52,537 nucleotides of DNA from Lutibacter sp. B2 (GTDB lineage: Bacteria; Bacillota; Clostridia; Peptostreptococcales; Thermotaleaceae). The notes beneath the pieces were generated by a model. The model searched no databases and had not been told where the DNA came from. It saw only the letters and a program-made list of their open reading frames with translations. Both the position numbers and the translations under genes were made by a program. Shown in pieces: positions 45,809 through 52,537 of this stretch; the stretch's first letter is position 1; each line of letters begins with the position of its first letter. Where the stretch lies: the NCBI GenBank assembly GCA_015686845.1, contig JADPRS010000025.1, positions 1-52,537 of the forward strand, written 5' to 3'.

Positions 45809-48256
45809 ATGGGAAAATCAAAAGAGAGACTAAGGGAAAATGTAGTAAATACATACAAATTAATATATATACCATTATTGATTGCACTAGTAGCTATTTT
45901 TACTGTGAGTATTTCAAGTTTTTATATAAGCAAAAATTTATTATTAGAACAAGCTAAACAGGATGGACAAAATCTTGCAAAACAAGTAACGGGACAAATT
46001 GAAGGAAATAGAGTAGCAATAGATGTAATTGATGAAATGATGGAAGAAAAAATAAGAAGAGCAGGGGAAATGGCAATAAAAAATGAAAAAAATCTAAGCG
46101 ATGATTTTTTAATAGAATTAATGAAAGACTTTCATGTAGATGAATTGATATGGGTGAATGAAAAGGGTGAAACTGTATATTCAACCAGTGAAGGTTATAG
46201 AGGATGGATTCCTCCTAAAGGTCATCCTTTGGATGATTTTATACATAGTGATAATTTAGAATTGATGGAGGATATAAGACCAGATGCAAAGTTTGGTATT
46301 TTAACTAAATATGGGGCTATAAAGAATGCAAATGGATCTTTTGTTCAGGTCGGGATTTTAGCAGAACATATACAAAGATTAACAGATAGATGTAGCTATC
46401 AAACATTAGTTGAAGGATTAGCAAAAAAAGAAAATATTATTTATGTAACGATTGTGGATACAAATTTAAAAGGCATTGCAGATTCGGATGTAGAAGATAT
46501 TGGGATATTATATGATAATGAGGAAGAAAAAAATCTGAAAGAAACCATTGAAGGAACGATAGGTATAGAGGAGTGGCAATATGAGAAGATTGGAAGAAAA
46601 GTACTGGAGATCACAGCCCCTATAGTTATTGATGGAGAAATTACAGGAGCTCTTATCATGGGACTTTCTATGGAACATGTTTATGCTTCTATTTATAGTA
46701 TTTTCATAACATCATCTATTATAGCTATTATGATGTTTTTGTTATTTTTATGGGTGCAGAATAAAAATATTATCAAACCAGTAAATGGATTAAATTATAA
46801 GATTAATCAAATAGATATGGAAAATAATAGTGCATATAGACTACCGTTAGTGGAAAATGGTACTTTTTTTGGATTAACCATGTCTATGAATAAGCTACTA
46901 GATAAAGCTGATAGCTATCTGTACCAATTAAAAGAAAATCAAGAAAAATTAGAGGCGTCCAACAAAGAACTAGAGTACGTTGCTTATAACGATCATTTGA
47001 CAAACTTACCAAATCGAAGAAGTTTTTTAGAAAAGCTTGAGGGGTCCATTGATCAAAATAAAGCAGGTGCTGTCATGTTACTGGATTTGGATAATTTTAA
47101 AGGGATTAATGATACATTAGGACATACATATGGTGATGAAGTTCTAAAGAAAGTGTCACAAAAGCTAATGAATATAAAAGATAAAAAAGTATTTATATCA
47201 AGGTTTGGTGGAGATGAATTTCTTGTTTTAATAGAGGATGAAGAAGATCTTGTAGAAATTGAAAATTATGCAAAGAAAATAACCGATATATTTAAAAATA
47301 AACTTATGATAGAAGGGAAGGAAATTTATATAGGTTGTAGCATGGGGATTACTAGATATCCTTTCGAGAGTAATGAGGTAAACCAATTAATTATGAATGC
47401 GGATATGGCCATGTACAAAGTAAAGGATGCAGGAAAAGCCAATTATATGTTTTTTGAAAAAGAAATGACAGAAAAATTAAAGGAACAGATTGAGTTAGAA
47501 AGGATTTTAAGGGAGGCTATAAAACAAGACGGGTTCAAATTAGTATACCAGCCTCAAGTGTGTACTTATACTGGGACAATTGTAGGGTTTGAAGCACTCT
47601 TAAGGTTAAAAAATCATTCCATTTCACCAGCGGTGTTTATACCAGCAGTAGAAAAGAATGGTATGATTATTGAAATTGGAAGATGGGTAACAAAAGAAGC
47701 AATCAAGCAAATAGCAATATGGAAAAAGAAGGGAATGGGTATGAAGCCCATTGCCATTAATTTTTCAGCAAAACAATTAAATGATTCAAATTATATTAGA
47801 TTTTTAGAACAGGAGTTAAAGGAAAAAAATGTAGAGAGTAAGGATATAGAAATAGAAATTACGGAAAGTATATTTTTAGATAAAAAAGAAGAAACTATTG
47901 AATTTTTGAATCAATTAAGAGGTTTAGGGATTAAAATTGCTCTGGATGATTTTGGGACAGGTTATTCCTCTCTTAGTTATTTGACTTTTTTACCAGTTGA
48001 TAAAATAAAGCTAGATAAATCTTTATGTGATAAGTTTTTAGAAATGGAAAATATTGAGGTTATGGATAATATTATTTCTCTTGCTCACAGTTTGAATTTA
48101 GAAGTATTAGCAGAAGGGATCGAGGATATAGAGCAATATAATCGTCTGAAAGTAGGTAAGTGTAACTACATTCAAGGGTATTTATTTAGTAAACCTGTAG
48201 AAGTGGAAGAGGTAGAAAAAATATATAATGTTGATTTTTTGAAGCAGATGGATTAA
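45809..48256 (+). CDS. Membrane-bound GGDEF-EAL cyclic-di-GMP protein
   Basis: An 815-residue signalling protein. A membrane helix (about 17-42) leads to an outer sensor region of about 240 residues, then a second helix (about 296-318, IFITSSIIAIMMFLLFLWV), a short coiled coil, a GGDEF domain with intact RFGGDEF near residue 468, and an EAL domain with GFEALLRL near 595, EITES and DDFGTGYSSLSYL. Both domains keep their catalytic motifs, so it may make and break cyclic-di-GMP depending on the signal; which activity dominates cannot be told. The ATG at 45809 follows AAGGAGG. It is a single gene with its own terminator. Confidence 0.94.
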   Translation: MGKSKERLRENVVNTYKLIYIPLLIALVAIFTVSISSFYISKNLLLEQAKQDGQNLAKQVTGQIEGNRVAIDVIDEMMEEKIRRAGEMAIKNEKNLSDDFLIELMKDFHVDELIWVNEKGETVYSTSEGYRGWIPPKGHPLDDFIHSDNLELMEDIRPDAKFGILTKYGAIKNANGSFVQVGILAEHIQRLTDRCSYQTLVEGLAKKENIIYVTIVDTNLKGIADSDVEDIGILYDNEEEKNLKETIEGTIGIEEWQYEKIGRKVLEITAPIVIDGEITGALIMGLSMEHVYASIYSIFITSSIIAIMMFLLFLWVQNKNIIKPVNGLNYKINQIDMENNSAYRLPLVENGTFFGLTMSMNKLLDKADSYLYQLKENQEKLEASNKELEYVAYNDHLTNLPNRRSFLEKLEGSIDQNKAGAVMLLDLDNFKGINDTLGHTYGDEVLKKVSQKLMNIKDKKVFISRFGGDEFLVLIEDEEDLVEIENYAKKITDIFKNKLMIEGKEIYIGCSMGITRYPFESNEVNQLIMNADMAMYKVKDAGKANYMFFEKEMTEKLKEQIELERILREAIKQDGFKLVYQPQVCTYTGTIVGFEALLRLKNHSISPAVFIPAVEKNGMIIEIGRWVTKEAIKQIAIWKKKGMGMKPIAINFSAKQLNDSNYIRFLEQELKEKNVESKDIEIEITESIFLDKKEETIEFLNQLRGLGIKIALDDFGTGYSSLSYLTFLPVDKIKLDKSLCDKFLEMENIEVMDNIISLAHSLNLEVLAEGIEDIEQYNRLKVGKCNYIQGYLFSKPVEVEEVEKIYNVDFLKQMD

Positions 48257-48271
48257 TGTTTATTGTTAGAT

Positions 48272-48322
48272 AAATTACAAAAGGAGGAACTCTGATTCAC
48301 TTGGGTTCCTCTTTTTGTAATT
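48272..48322 (+). terminator. Terminator after the GGDEF-EAL gene
   Basis: AAATTACAAAAGGAGGAAC (48272-48290) pairs with GTTCCTCTTTTTGTAATTT (48304-48322) with one G-U pair. Confidence 0.85.
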
Positions 48323-48494
48323 TATATCTTAGGGTAGCATGTAAAAAAATTAAGTTGTAAATATTTACTATGTATGATATACTGAAAAAGTTAGTTTATT
48401 ATTTAGATGAATATGGGTAGCGTATAACCAAATGATTTTCCACAATAATCTTATCGTTATTTTCGAAATTATTATAAAGATGCATTTCATCCAG

Positions 48495-48687
48495 TATCTA
48501 AGAGTAGCAAAAACTTAGATATCTTTCTTCTTTTATCGTAGAAATTCTCAAAAACATTTGAACGATTTAATAAAAGTAGATTTATTCTATTCTTAAATTT
48601 CCTATAAAAAGTATTTAAGCTTTAATTATTAAATATACTTAAATAACCGATTATTTACTAACGTATGATGGGTATGTTAGTTTTTTT
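48495..48687 (+). promoter_or_regulatory. Leader with two hairpins before the UPF0316 gene
   Basis: TATCTAAG/CTTAGATA (48495-48521) precedes a pyrimidine-rich run. CTAACGTA/TATGTTAG (48658-48680) is followed by seven Ts, a terminator form about 80 bases before the start codon. The remaining part of the 512-base gap (48257-48768) is AT-rich with no gene seen. The region might be a terminator-based leader control or the scar of a lost gene. Confidence 0.4.
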
Positions 48688-48768
48688 GTGTTGCAATAGA
48701 TGCCATGAATCGGATCGCGATTTAAGATAAATGATATACGAACAAAAAAATTTAAAGGAGATGTCTCA

Positions 48769-49308
48769 ATGACACAAAGTATAATATATACACTTGTAGG
48801 GGTGTTTTTAATAACCACTTTTACGAATGTTTTAGCAACATTGAAAACAATATTAATATCAAAAAAAATTATGAATCCTGTATATCTTTTAGTATTTGTA
48901 GATGCTATGATTTTTGCAACCGTTCTTGCGAAAATGAATAGCTCTAAGGGAATTCATTTTACAATTGCCTATGCATTAGGTAGGACGATGGGTGTGTTTA
49001 TCGGGGGTAAAATTGAAGAACATTTAGCACTGGGTATTCTTGAAGTAGATGTATTCTTAGGGAATAAGGACAAGATGATCGAAATAGCTGAAAAGCTTAG
49101 AGATGCGGGATATACAGTGAATAATTTTTTAGCCCGAGGAAACAATGGGGAGAAAAGGTATAAAATTGAAGTGGTAATTAAGAGAAAAGAGTTTAAAGTA
49201 CTTGAGGATATTATGGATGCATGTGGTGTTCATAATCCAACTTTAAAAATTAAAAATCTTAACAAAGTATATGGTAAAATCACTACAACAAGAATTAAAA
49301 CGGTTTAA
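48769..49308 (+). CDS. UPF0316/DUF2179 membrane protein
   Basis: A 179-residue protein with three membrane helices in the first 90 residues (IIYTLVGVFLITTFTNVLAT and on) and a C-terminal DUF2179 domain after LEVDVFLGNKDKMIEIAEKL. It is the YebE/UPF0316 type; function is unknown. DUF2179 domains are suspected of binding small ligands. The ATG at 48769 follows AAAGGAGATG. A strong two-way terminator follows. Confidence 0.9.
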   Translation: MTQSIIYTLVGVFLITTFTNVLATLKTILISKKIMNPVYLLVFVDAMIFATVLAKMNSSKGIHFTIAYALGRTMGVFIGGKIEEHLALGILEVDVFLGNKDKMIEIAEKLRDAGYTVNNFLARGNNGEKRYKIEVVIKRKEFKVLEDIMDACGVHNPTLKIKNLNKVYGKITTTRIKTV

Positions 49309-49313
49309 TACAG

Positions 49314-49362
49314 AAAAGAGGCTAGTCTTGAATTATTTATTTTTTCAAGACTAGCCTCTTTT
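49314..49362. terminator. Bidirectional terminator
   Basis: AAAAGAGGCTAGTCTTGAA pairs perfectly with TTCAAGACTAGCCTCTTTT. It separates the UPF0316 gene from the converging VCBS-like gene. Confidence 0.93.
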
Positions 49363-49377
49363 ATTTTTGATAGAAAA

Positions 49378-50118
49378 TTAGACTTCCATAATGGCAGTTT
49401 GGATTCTATCAATGGCTATTTTTTCTCCATCCCATTTCAGATAGGTTTGAATAGCGCCTAGATTATCTGAATTATTAACCCCTATGATTCGTTGGAGTGC
49501 TAAAAGTTCACATAATCCATTATAATTAGTTACGATTGGGAATAAGGCACCTATACCTAAGACACCTCCATTTGTGGGCTTTAATAGGGTACCCTGTTCA
49601 TCATAAATGCCCATATCAATATACATTTTTTTGTTGCTGCTAACATCAATGATAAACTTTGTAGTCTCATCTTCATGAATAATGTCTACTTTGAAAGCAT
49701 TTTTAAATTTGGCTGAATACATGGAAGTTCCATTAAATGTTTCCCAATCAAAGAGTAATATGGGGGTATCGTCCTTGATGCCGTATAGGTAAGTGAAAAT
49801 ATACCCGCCGCTACCACCTGAATCAATGCTTGTTAATATATCCAATTTGTTTTCGGATGTGAAATAATTTAAGAACAATTGTCCGTTATAGCCGCCAATA
49901 TCTTTAAGGGAAATTTTTAAGTATTTATTTGTTATGGTATTTCTAATGAGGATGAAAATATTATCTGCAAAGATTTCACTCGGGCCTGTTTTTCGTCCAA
50001 TTAAATATACGTCGTCAATGATTCTGTCTCCCGTTACGTCGCCTTGTTTAAAATCGAGTACATAGTAATTATATGGCTGACTACTTCTTTTGTAGAATGG
50101 ATAATAAGGATGATTCAT
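49378..50118 (-). CDS. Short VCBS/FG-GAP-like paralog
   Basis: A 246-residue protein that matches the first 235 residues or so of the gene at 18955: FKQGDVTGDRIIDDVYLIG, IDSGGSGGYIFTYLYG, LLFDWETFN, ALQRIIGVNNSDNLG. It lacks the C-terminal half with the second DxNGDG loop. The ATG at 50118 follows AGGAGG on the minus strand. As in its longer relative there is no signal peptide. Function unknown. The stop is clean and there is no sign of downstream decay, so it is probably a natural short form. Confidence 0.6.
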   Translation of the reverse strand: MNHPYYPFYKRSSQPYNYYVLDFKQGDVTGDRIIDDVYLIGRKTGPSEIFADNIFILIRNTITNKYLKISLKDIGGYNGQLFLNYFTSENKLDILTSIDSGGSGGYIFTYLYGIKDDTPILLFDWETFNGTSMYSAKFKNAFKVDIIHEDETTKFIIDVSSNKKMYIDMGIYDEQGTLLKPTNGGVLGIGALFPIVTNYNGLCELLALQRIIGVNNSDNLGAIQTYLKWDGEKIAIDRIQTAIMEV

Positions 50119-50262
50119 TTCAAAGCCTCCTAATAAATATGATTTTATAACTATAATATGATGAAGGGATAATAATTATTTTATAGAAATAGTATATAGA
50201 GAGATCATGTAGAAAATAAAGTTATTTGAATATGCTTGCAAATAATAATTGGGGTGTGGAGA

Positions 50263-51618
50263 ATGAAGTATAGAGAGGTTTCTAAAGGGGATACTTATAT
50301 TATATTAGGGATGAGTTTCGTATTCATAATAGGTTGTATTTTATTTAATATATCTTTATTTTTAGGGTTCTTAGGAAGTATTGTGTTTTCTTTATGTGTG
50401 TTTTTAAAAGAAGGATTTGCTATAAAAGAGCTTGTAAGAATAATGTTTATTGGATTAAAAGAATGTAAAAGATTATATCTTTTTATATTGTTAATAGGAG
50501 CAACTATTTCTATATGGCTATCATCTGGCGTGGTTCCGACTATGATGTATTATGGATTTGAATATATGAATGGAATGAACTTTTTATTTGCTTCTTTTAT
50601 AGTAACGTCTTTGATTTCATTGTTTATGGGAACGGCAGTTGGTACGATTAGCACTGTAGGAATAGCTTTACTAGGTGTTGGAAAAGGATTTGGAATACCA
50701 ATTCCTATCCTTTTGGGTGTGATTATTTCAAGTGCATTTATTGCAGACAAGATTTCTCCTATTTCAGGACTTTTAAATCTTACGTTGTCTGTGACTAAGA
50801 CAAAATATAATAAAGTATTAAGGTCTATGATAAATACATTGATTCCTACGTATTTGATTACTGGGTTGATTTATTATTTTATAGGTATTAAATATGGAAT
50901 AGGAAGTGATCTTAATTTAGAGTATTATAAGGTAGCTATTTTGGATGGATTTGTTGTATCGCCATATTTGTTTCTTTTTCCTGTTTTTATTCTTAGTATG
51001 TCAGTTTTGGGATTAGATATTATTTTGATTGTATTTTTAGGATTGTTTGGGGGAATGGTTGTAAGCTTTGTACTTCAAAATATGAGTGTTGGAAGTATTT
51101 TATATACTATGGTATTCGGATATAAAGTAGGTACTGCTTCGAGTGAGTTAAATAATATATTTGCAAGTGGTGGAATTATGTCTATGGTAGAGGTGGTTTT
51201 GATTGTTATGGGCGCCATTGCATTGAGTAGTCTTTTTGAAGGAACAGGATTGATTAAACCTTTGATTGATAAGGTGTTATTAAATATAAAGACGAAAAAA
51301 CAATTGATTTTAAGTACTGGTTTGATAAGTAGCTTGCTTACTATCATAACTTGTGATCAGACGGTTGGAATTGTACTACCTGCTAGAGTGTTTAAAGATA
51401 AGTACGATGAGCTTGGGCTTGACCAGACTATTTTGGCAAGGACTATTTCTGATACAGGGACGATTATTGCGCCTCTTATGCCTTGGAATGTAAATGCTTT
51501 GATTATTTATGTTATATCGGGCGTTTCGGCAATGAATTATGCGCCCTATGCTGTGCTCTGTTATATTTGTCCTATGGTGACTTTAATAGTAGCTTTGAGT
51601 TACGACGTTGAAAGTTAA
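50263..51618 (+). CDS. NhaC-family Na+/H+ antiporter
   Basis: A 451-residue protein with about eleven membrane helices. Typical NhaC-type segments are FIADKISPISGLLNLT and, near the C-terminus, TCDQTVGIVLPARVFKD and SDTGTIIAPLMPWNVNALI, which hold the likely ion-binding acidic and polar residues. It exports Na+ (or swaps organic anions, as in MleN) in exchange for protons. The ATG at 50263 follows GGTGTGGAG; the upstream TTG at 50236 is rejected. A flavodoxin gene lies 27 bases after the stop. Confidence 0.88.
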   Translation: MKYREVSKGDTYIILGMSFVFIIGCILFNISLFLGFLGSIVFSLCVFLKEGFAIKELVRIMFIGLKECKRLYLFILLIGATISIWLSSGVVPTMMYYGFEYMNGMNFLFASFIVTSLISLFMGTAVGTISTVGIALLGVGKGFGIPIPILLGVIISSAFIADKISPISGLLNLTLSVTKTKYNKVLRSMINTLIPTYLITGLIYYFIGIKYGIGSDLNLEYYKVAILDGFVVSPYLFLFPVFILSMSVLGLDIILIVFLGLFGGMVVSFVLQNMSVGSILYTMVFGYKVGTASSELNNIFASGGIMSMVEVVLIVMGAIALSSLFEGTGLIKPLIDKVLLNIKTKKQLILSTGLISSLLTIITCDQTVGIVLPARVFKDKYDELGLDQTILARTISDTGTIIAPLMPWNVNALIIYVISGVSAMNYAPYAVLCYICPMVTLIVALSYDVES

Positions 51619-51645
51619 TAAGTGATATGGAGAGGAGAAGATCGT

Positions 51646-52134
51646 ATGAAAAAACTTGTAATTTATTATTCCTTAGAGGGAAATACTAGGTTTGTTGCAC
51701 AGAATATTGCTGATGCAATTGGTGGAGAAATTTTAGAGTTAAAACCGAAAGAATCAATTCCACAAAAGGGCGTTATGAAATACCTTTTGGGCGGAAAAAA
51801 AGTATTATTTAAAGAAAAGCCTGCGTTAATTTCATTGGATAAAGATCCAAATGAATATGATGTTATTTTTATAGGTACGCCTGTATGGGCCTCTAGTTAT
51901 GCCCCTTATTTTAATACACTGCTTTCTTCTATAGAATTAAAGAATAAAAAGATAGGGTTGTTTTGTTGTTATCGAGGTAGTGCGGGAAAAACTTTTGCTC
52001 ATTTAGAAAAACAATTAGAAGGAAATCATATTGTAGGGAAGATGGAATTTAAAGAACCCATAAAAGTAGAAGAAAATAAAAGCAAAATAAGAGAATGGGC
52101 TAATTCTATAATAGAGAGAATATCTGTACATTAG
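51646..52134 (+). CDS. Flavodoxin
   Basis: A 162-residue FMN protein. The phosphate-binding loop is YYSLEGNTRFVAQNIA and the second FMN contact lies in IFIGTPVWASSYAPYF, with GLFCCYRGSAGKTFAHLE following. Such small flavodoxins carry electrons or act as menaquinone-type reductases. The ATG at 51646 follows GGAGAGGAG; the in-frame upstream start at 51622 is rejected because the ribosome site lies inside. It is probably co-transcribed with the antiporter gene. Confidence 0.9.
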   Translation: MKKLVIYYSLEGNTRFVAQNIADAIGGEILELKPKESIPQKGVMKYLLGGKKVLFKEKPALISLDKDPNEYDVIFIGTPVWASSYAPYFNTLLSSIELKNKKIGLFCCYRGSAGKTFAHLEKQLEGNHIVGKMEFKEPIKVEENKSKIREWANSIIERISVH

Positions 52135-52139
52135 TAAGT

Positions 52140-52271
52140 AGTGATCATTGGGAAAGTTTTAAGCATAAGATTATTGATATTGGAGAACAATATGCAAGTA
52201 GCATTAGGGCTGATGATAAGTTATATATGCAGTTAAAAGAAACGGAAGTTATTAATGTAGAAAAAAAATGA
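52140..52271 (+). other. Open frame without a start, possible gene tail
   Basis: SDHWESFKHKIIDIGEQYAS then LYMQLKETEVINVEKK and a stop reads like the end of a real protein, but the frame has no start codon and no ribosome site. I do not recognise the family. It lies between the flavodoxin gene and the rRNA promoters. Confidence 0.3.
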
Positions 52272-52281
52272 AAATTTCATA

Positions 52282-52469
52282 TTGACATAGTTTGAAAGAC
52301 GTGATAGTATATATCTTGTCGACACGAGATGCAAGACTTTTCAAGAAAAAAGTTATTGACATCAGGATGTGAAGATGATAAGATATTGCTTGTCCCTAAG
52401 AAACAATCATTTGAAACAAAAAAAGAATGAAAAAAGATGGTTGACAAATAGGACAAGAAGTGATAATAT
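52282..52469 (+). promoter_or_regulatory. Three tandem promoters of an rRNA operon
   Basis: TTGACA-N17-TAGTAT (52282-52310), TTGACA-N17-TAAGAT (52356-52384) and TTGACA-N17-TAATAT (52441-52469) all have ideal spacing. The sequence that follows, with CTTTGAAAATTAAACAGTG (from 52490) and a GCGC-GAAA-GCGC hairpin, is typical of clostridial 16S leaders. The 16S gene is not in the window. Confidence 0.88.
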
Positions 52470-52537
52470 GATTTAGAAGTTGATTTGAACTTTGAAAATT
52501 AAACAGTGTAAGAATTAAGCCAGCGCGAAAGCGCATA

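Noticed and set aside
52470-52537. Start of 16S rRNA
   Set aside because: Only leader-like sequence is present; the conserved 16S 5' sequence is not reached.

Overview
The window is AT-rich DNA that is gene-dense and mostly plus-strand, with strong GGAGG-type ribosome binding sites, some GTG/TTG starts and many U-tailed hairpin terminators. With a YpeB-like spore germination protein, a clostridial glycolytic cluster, NhaC and CPA2 antiporters and a divergent topoisomerase IV, it suggests a spore-forming member of the Clostridia. I cannot name the species from sequence alone. No tRNA, rRNA gene or CRISPR array was seen, but the last 260 bases carry three tandem promoters and a leader typical of an rRNA operon that would start just past the right edge.

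Layout. (1) 1-5040: ptsI (5' end cut by the window edge), pgi, pfkA and fba, which link PTS sugar uptake to upper glycolysis. (2) 5.1-11.5 kb: a PfkB-family kinase, a small CmpB-type membrane protein, an unusual in-frame fusion of a YkgJ-type cysteine-cluster protein to adenosine deaminase, then on the minus strand a CPA2/TrkA antiporter and a MATE exporter. (3) 11.6-17.3 kb: divergent topoisomerase IV (parE, parC) and a YpeB-like gene. (4) 17.3-25.9 kb: a patch of accessory genes (AlbA_2 ATP-binding regulator, VCBS-like protein, YcxB-like protein, a decayed NERD-HRDC gene, a PLD-helicase-DUF3427 protein and a MutT-type Nudix). A duplicated copy of the ypeB 3' end brackets this patch.

(5) 26.2-42.5 kb is the most interesting part: a DNA phosphorothioation defence island of the Ssp type. 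It has a PAPS-reductase-like sulfurtransferase (SspD-like), a DUF4007 protein (SspB-like), a large P-loop ATPase (SspC-like), a cysteine desulfurase (SspA-like) and a DUF262/DUF1524 restriction effector (SspE-like). A second, tightly packed module follows: PLD-helicase, a 54-residue protein, a DndD/SMC-like ATPase, an unknown 174-residue protein and, unexpectedly, a sigma-70-family factor with a cysteine cluster. My inference is that SspA-D place the sulfur mark, SspE and the second module act on invading DNA, and the sigma factor may set expression.

(6) 42.5-45.7 kb is island edge: an HNH nuclease remnant, an XRE repressor divergent from a second PP-loop (PAPS-reductase-like) gene, two unrelated TnpB sequences (one truncated, one intact with a likely omega RNA) and the tail of a methyltransferase. 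(7) 45.8-52.5 kb returns to ordinary chromosome: a GGDEF-EAL protein, a UPF0316 membrane protein, a shorter paralog of the VCBS-like protein, NhaC, a flavodoxin and the rRNA leader.

All calls rest on reading the sequence and on remembered family motifs. No database search was run.
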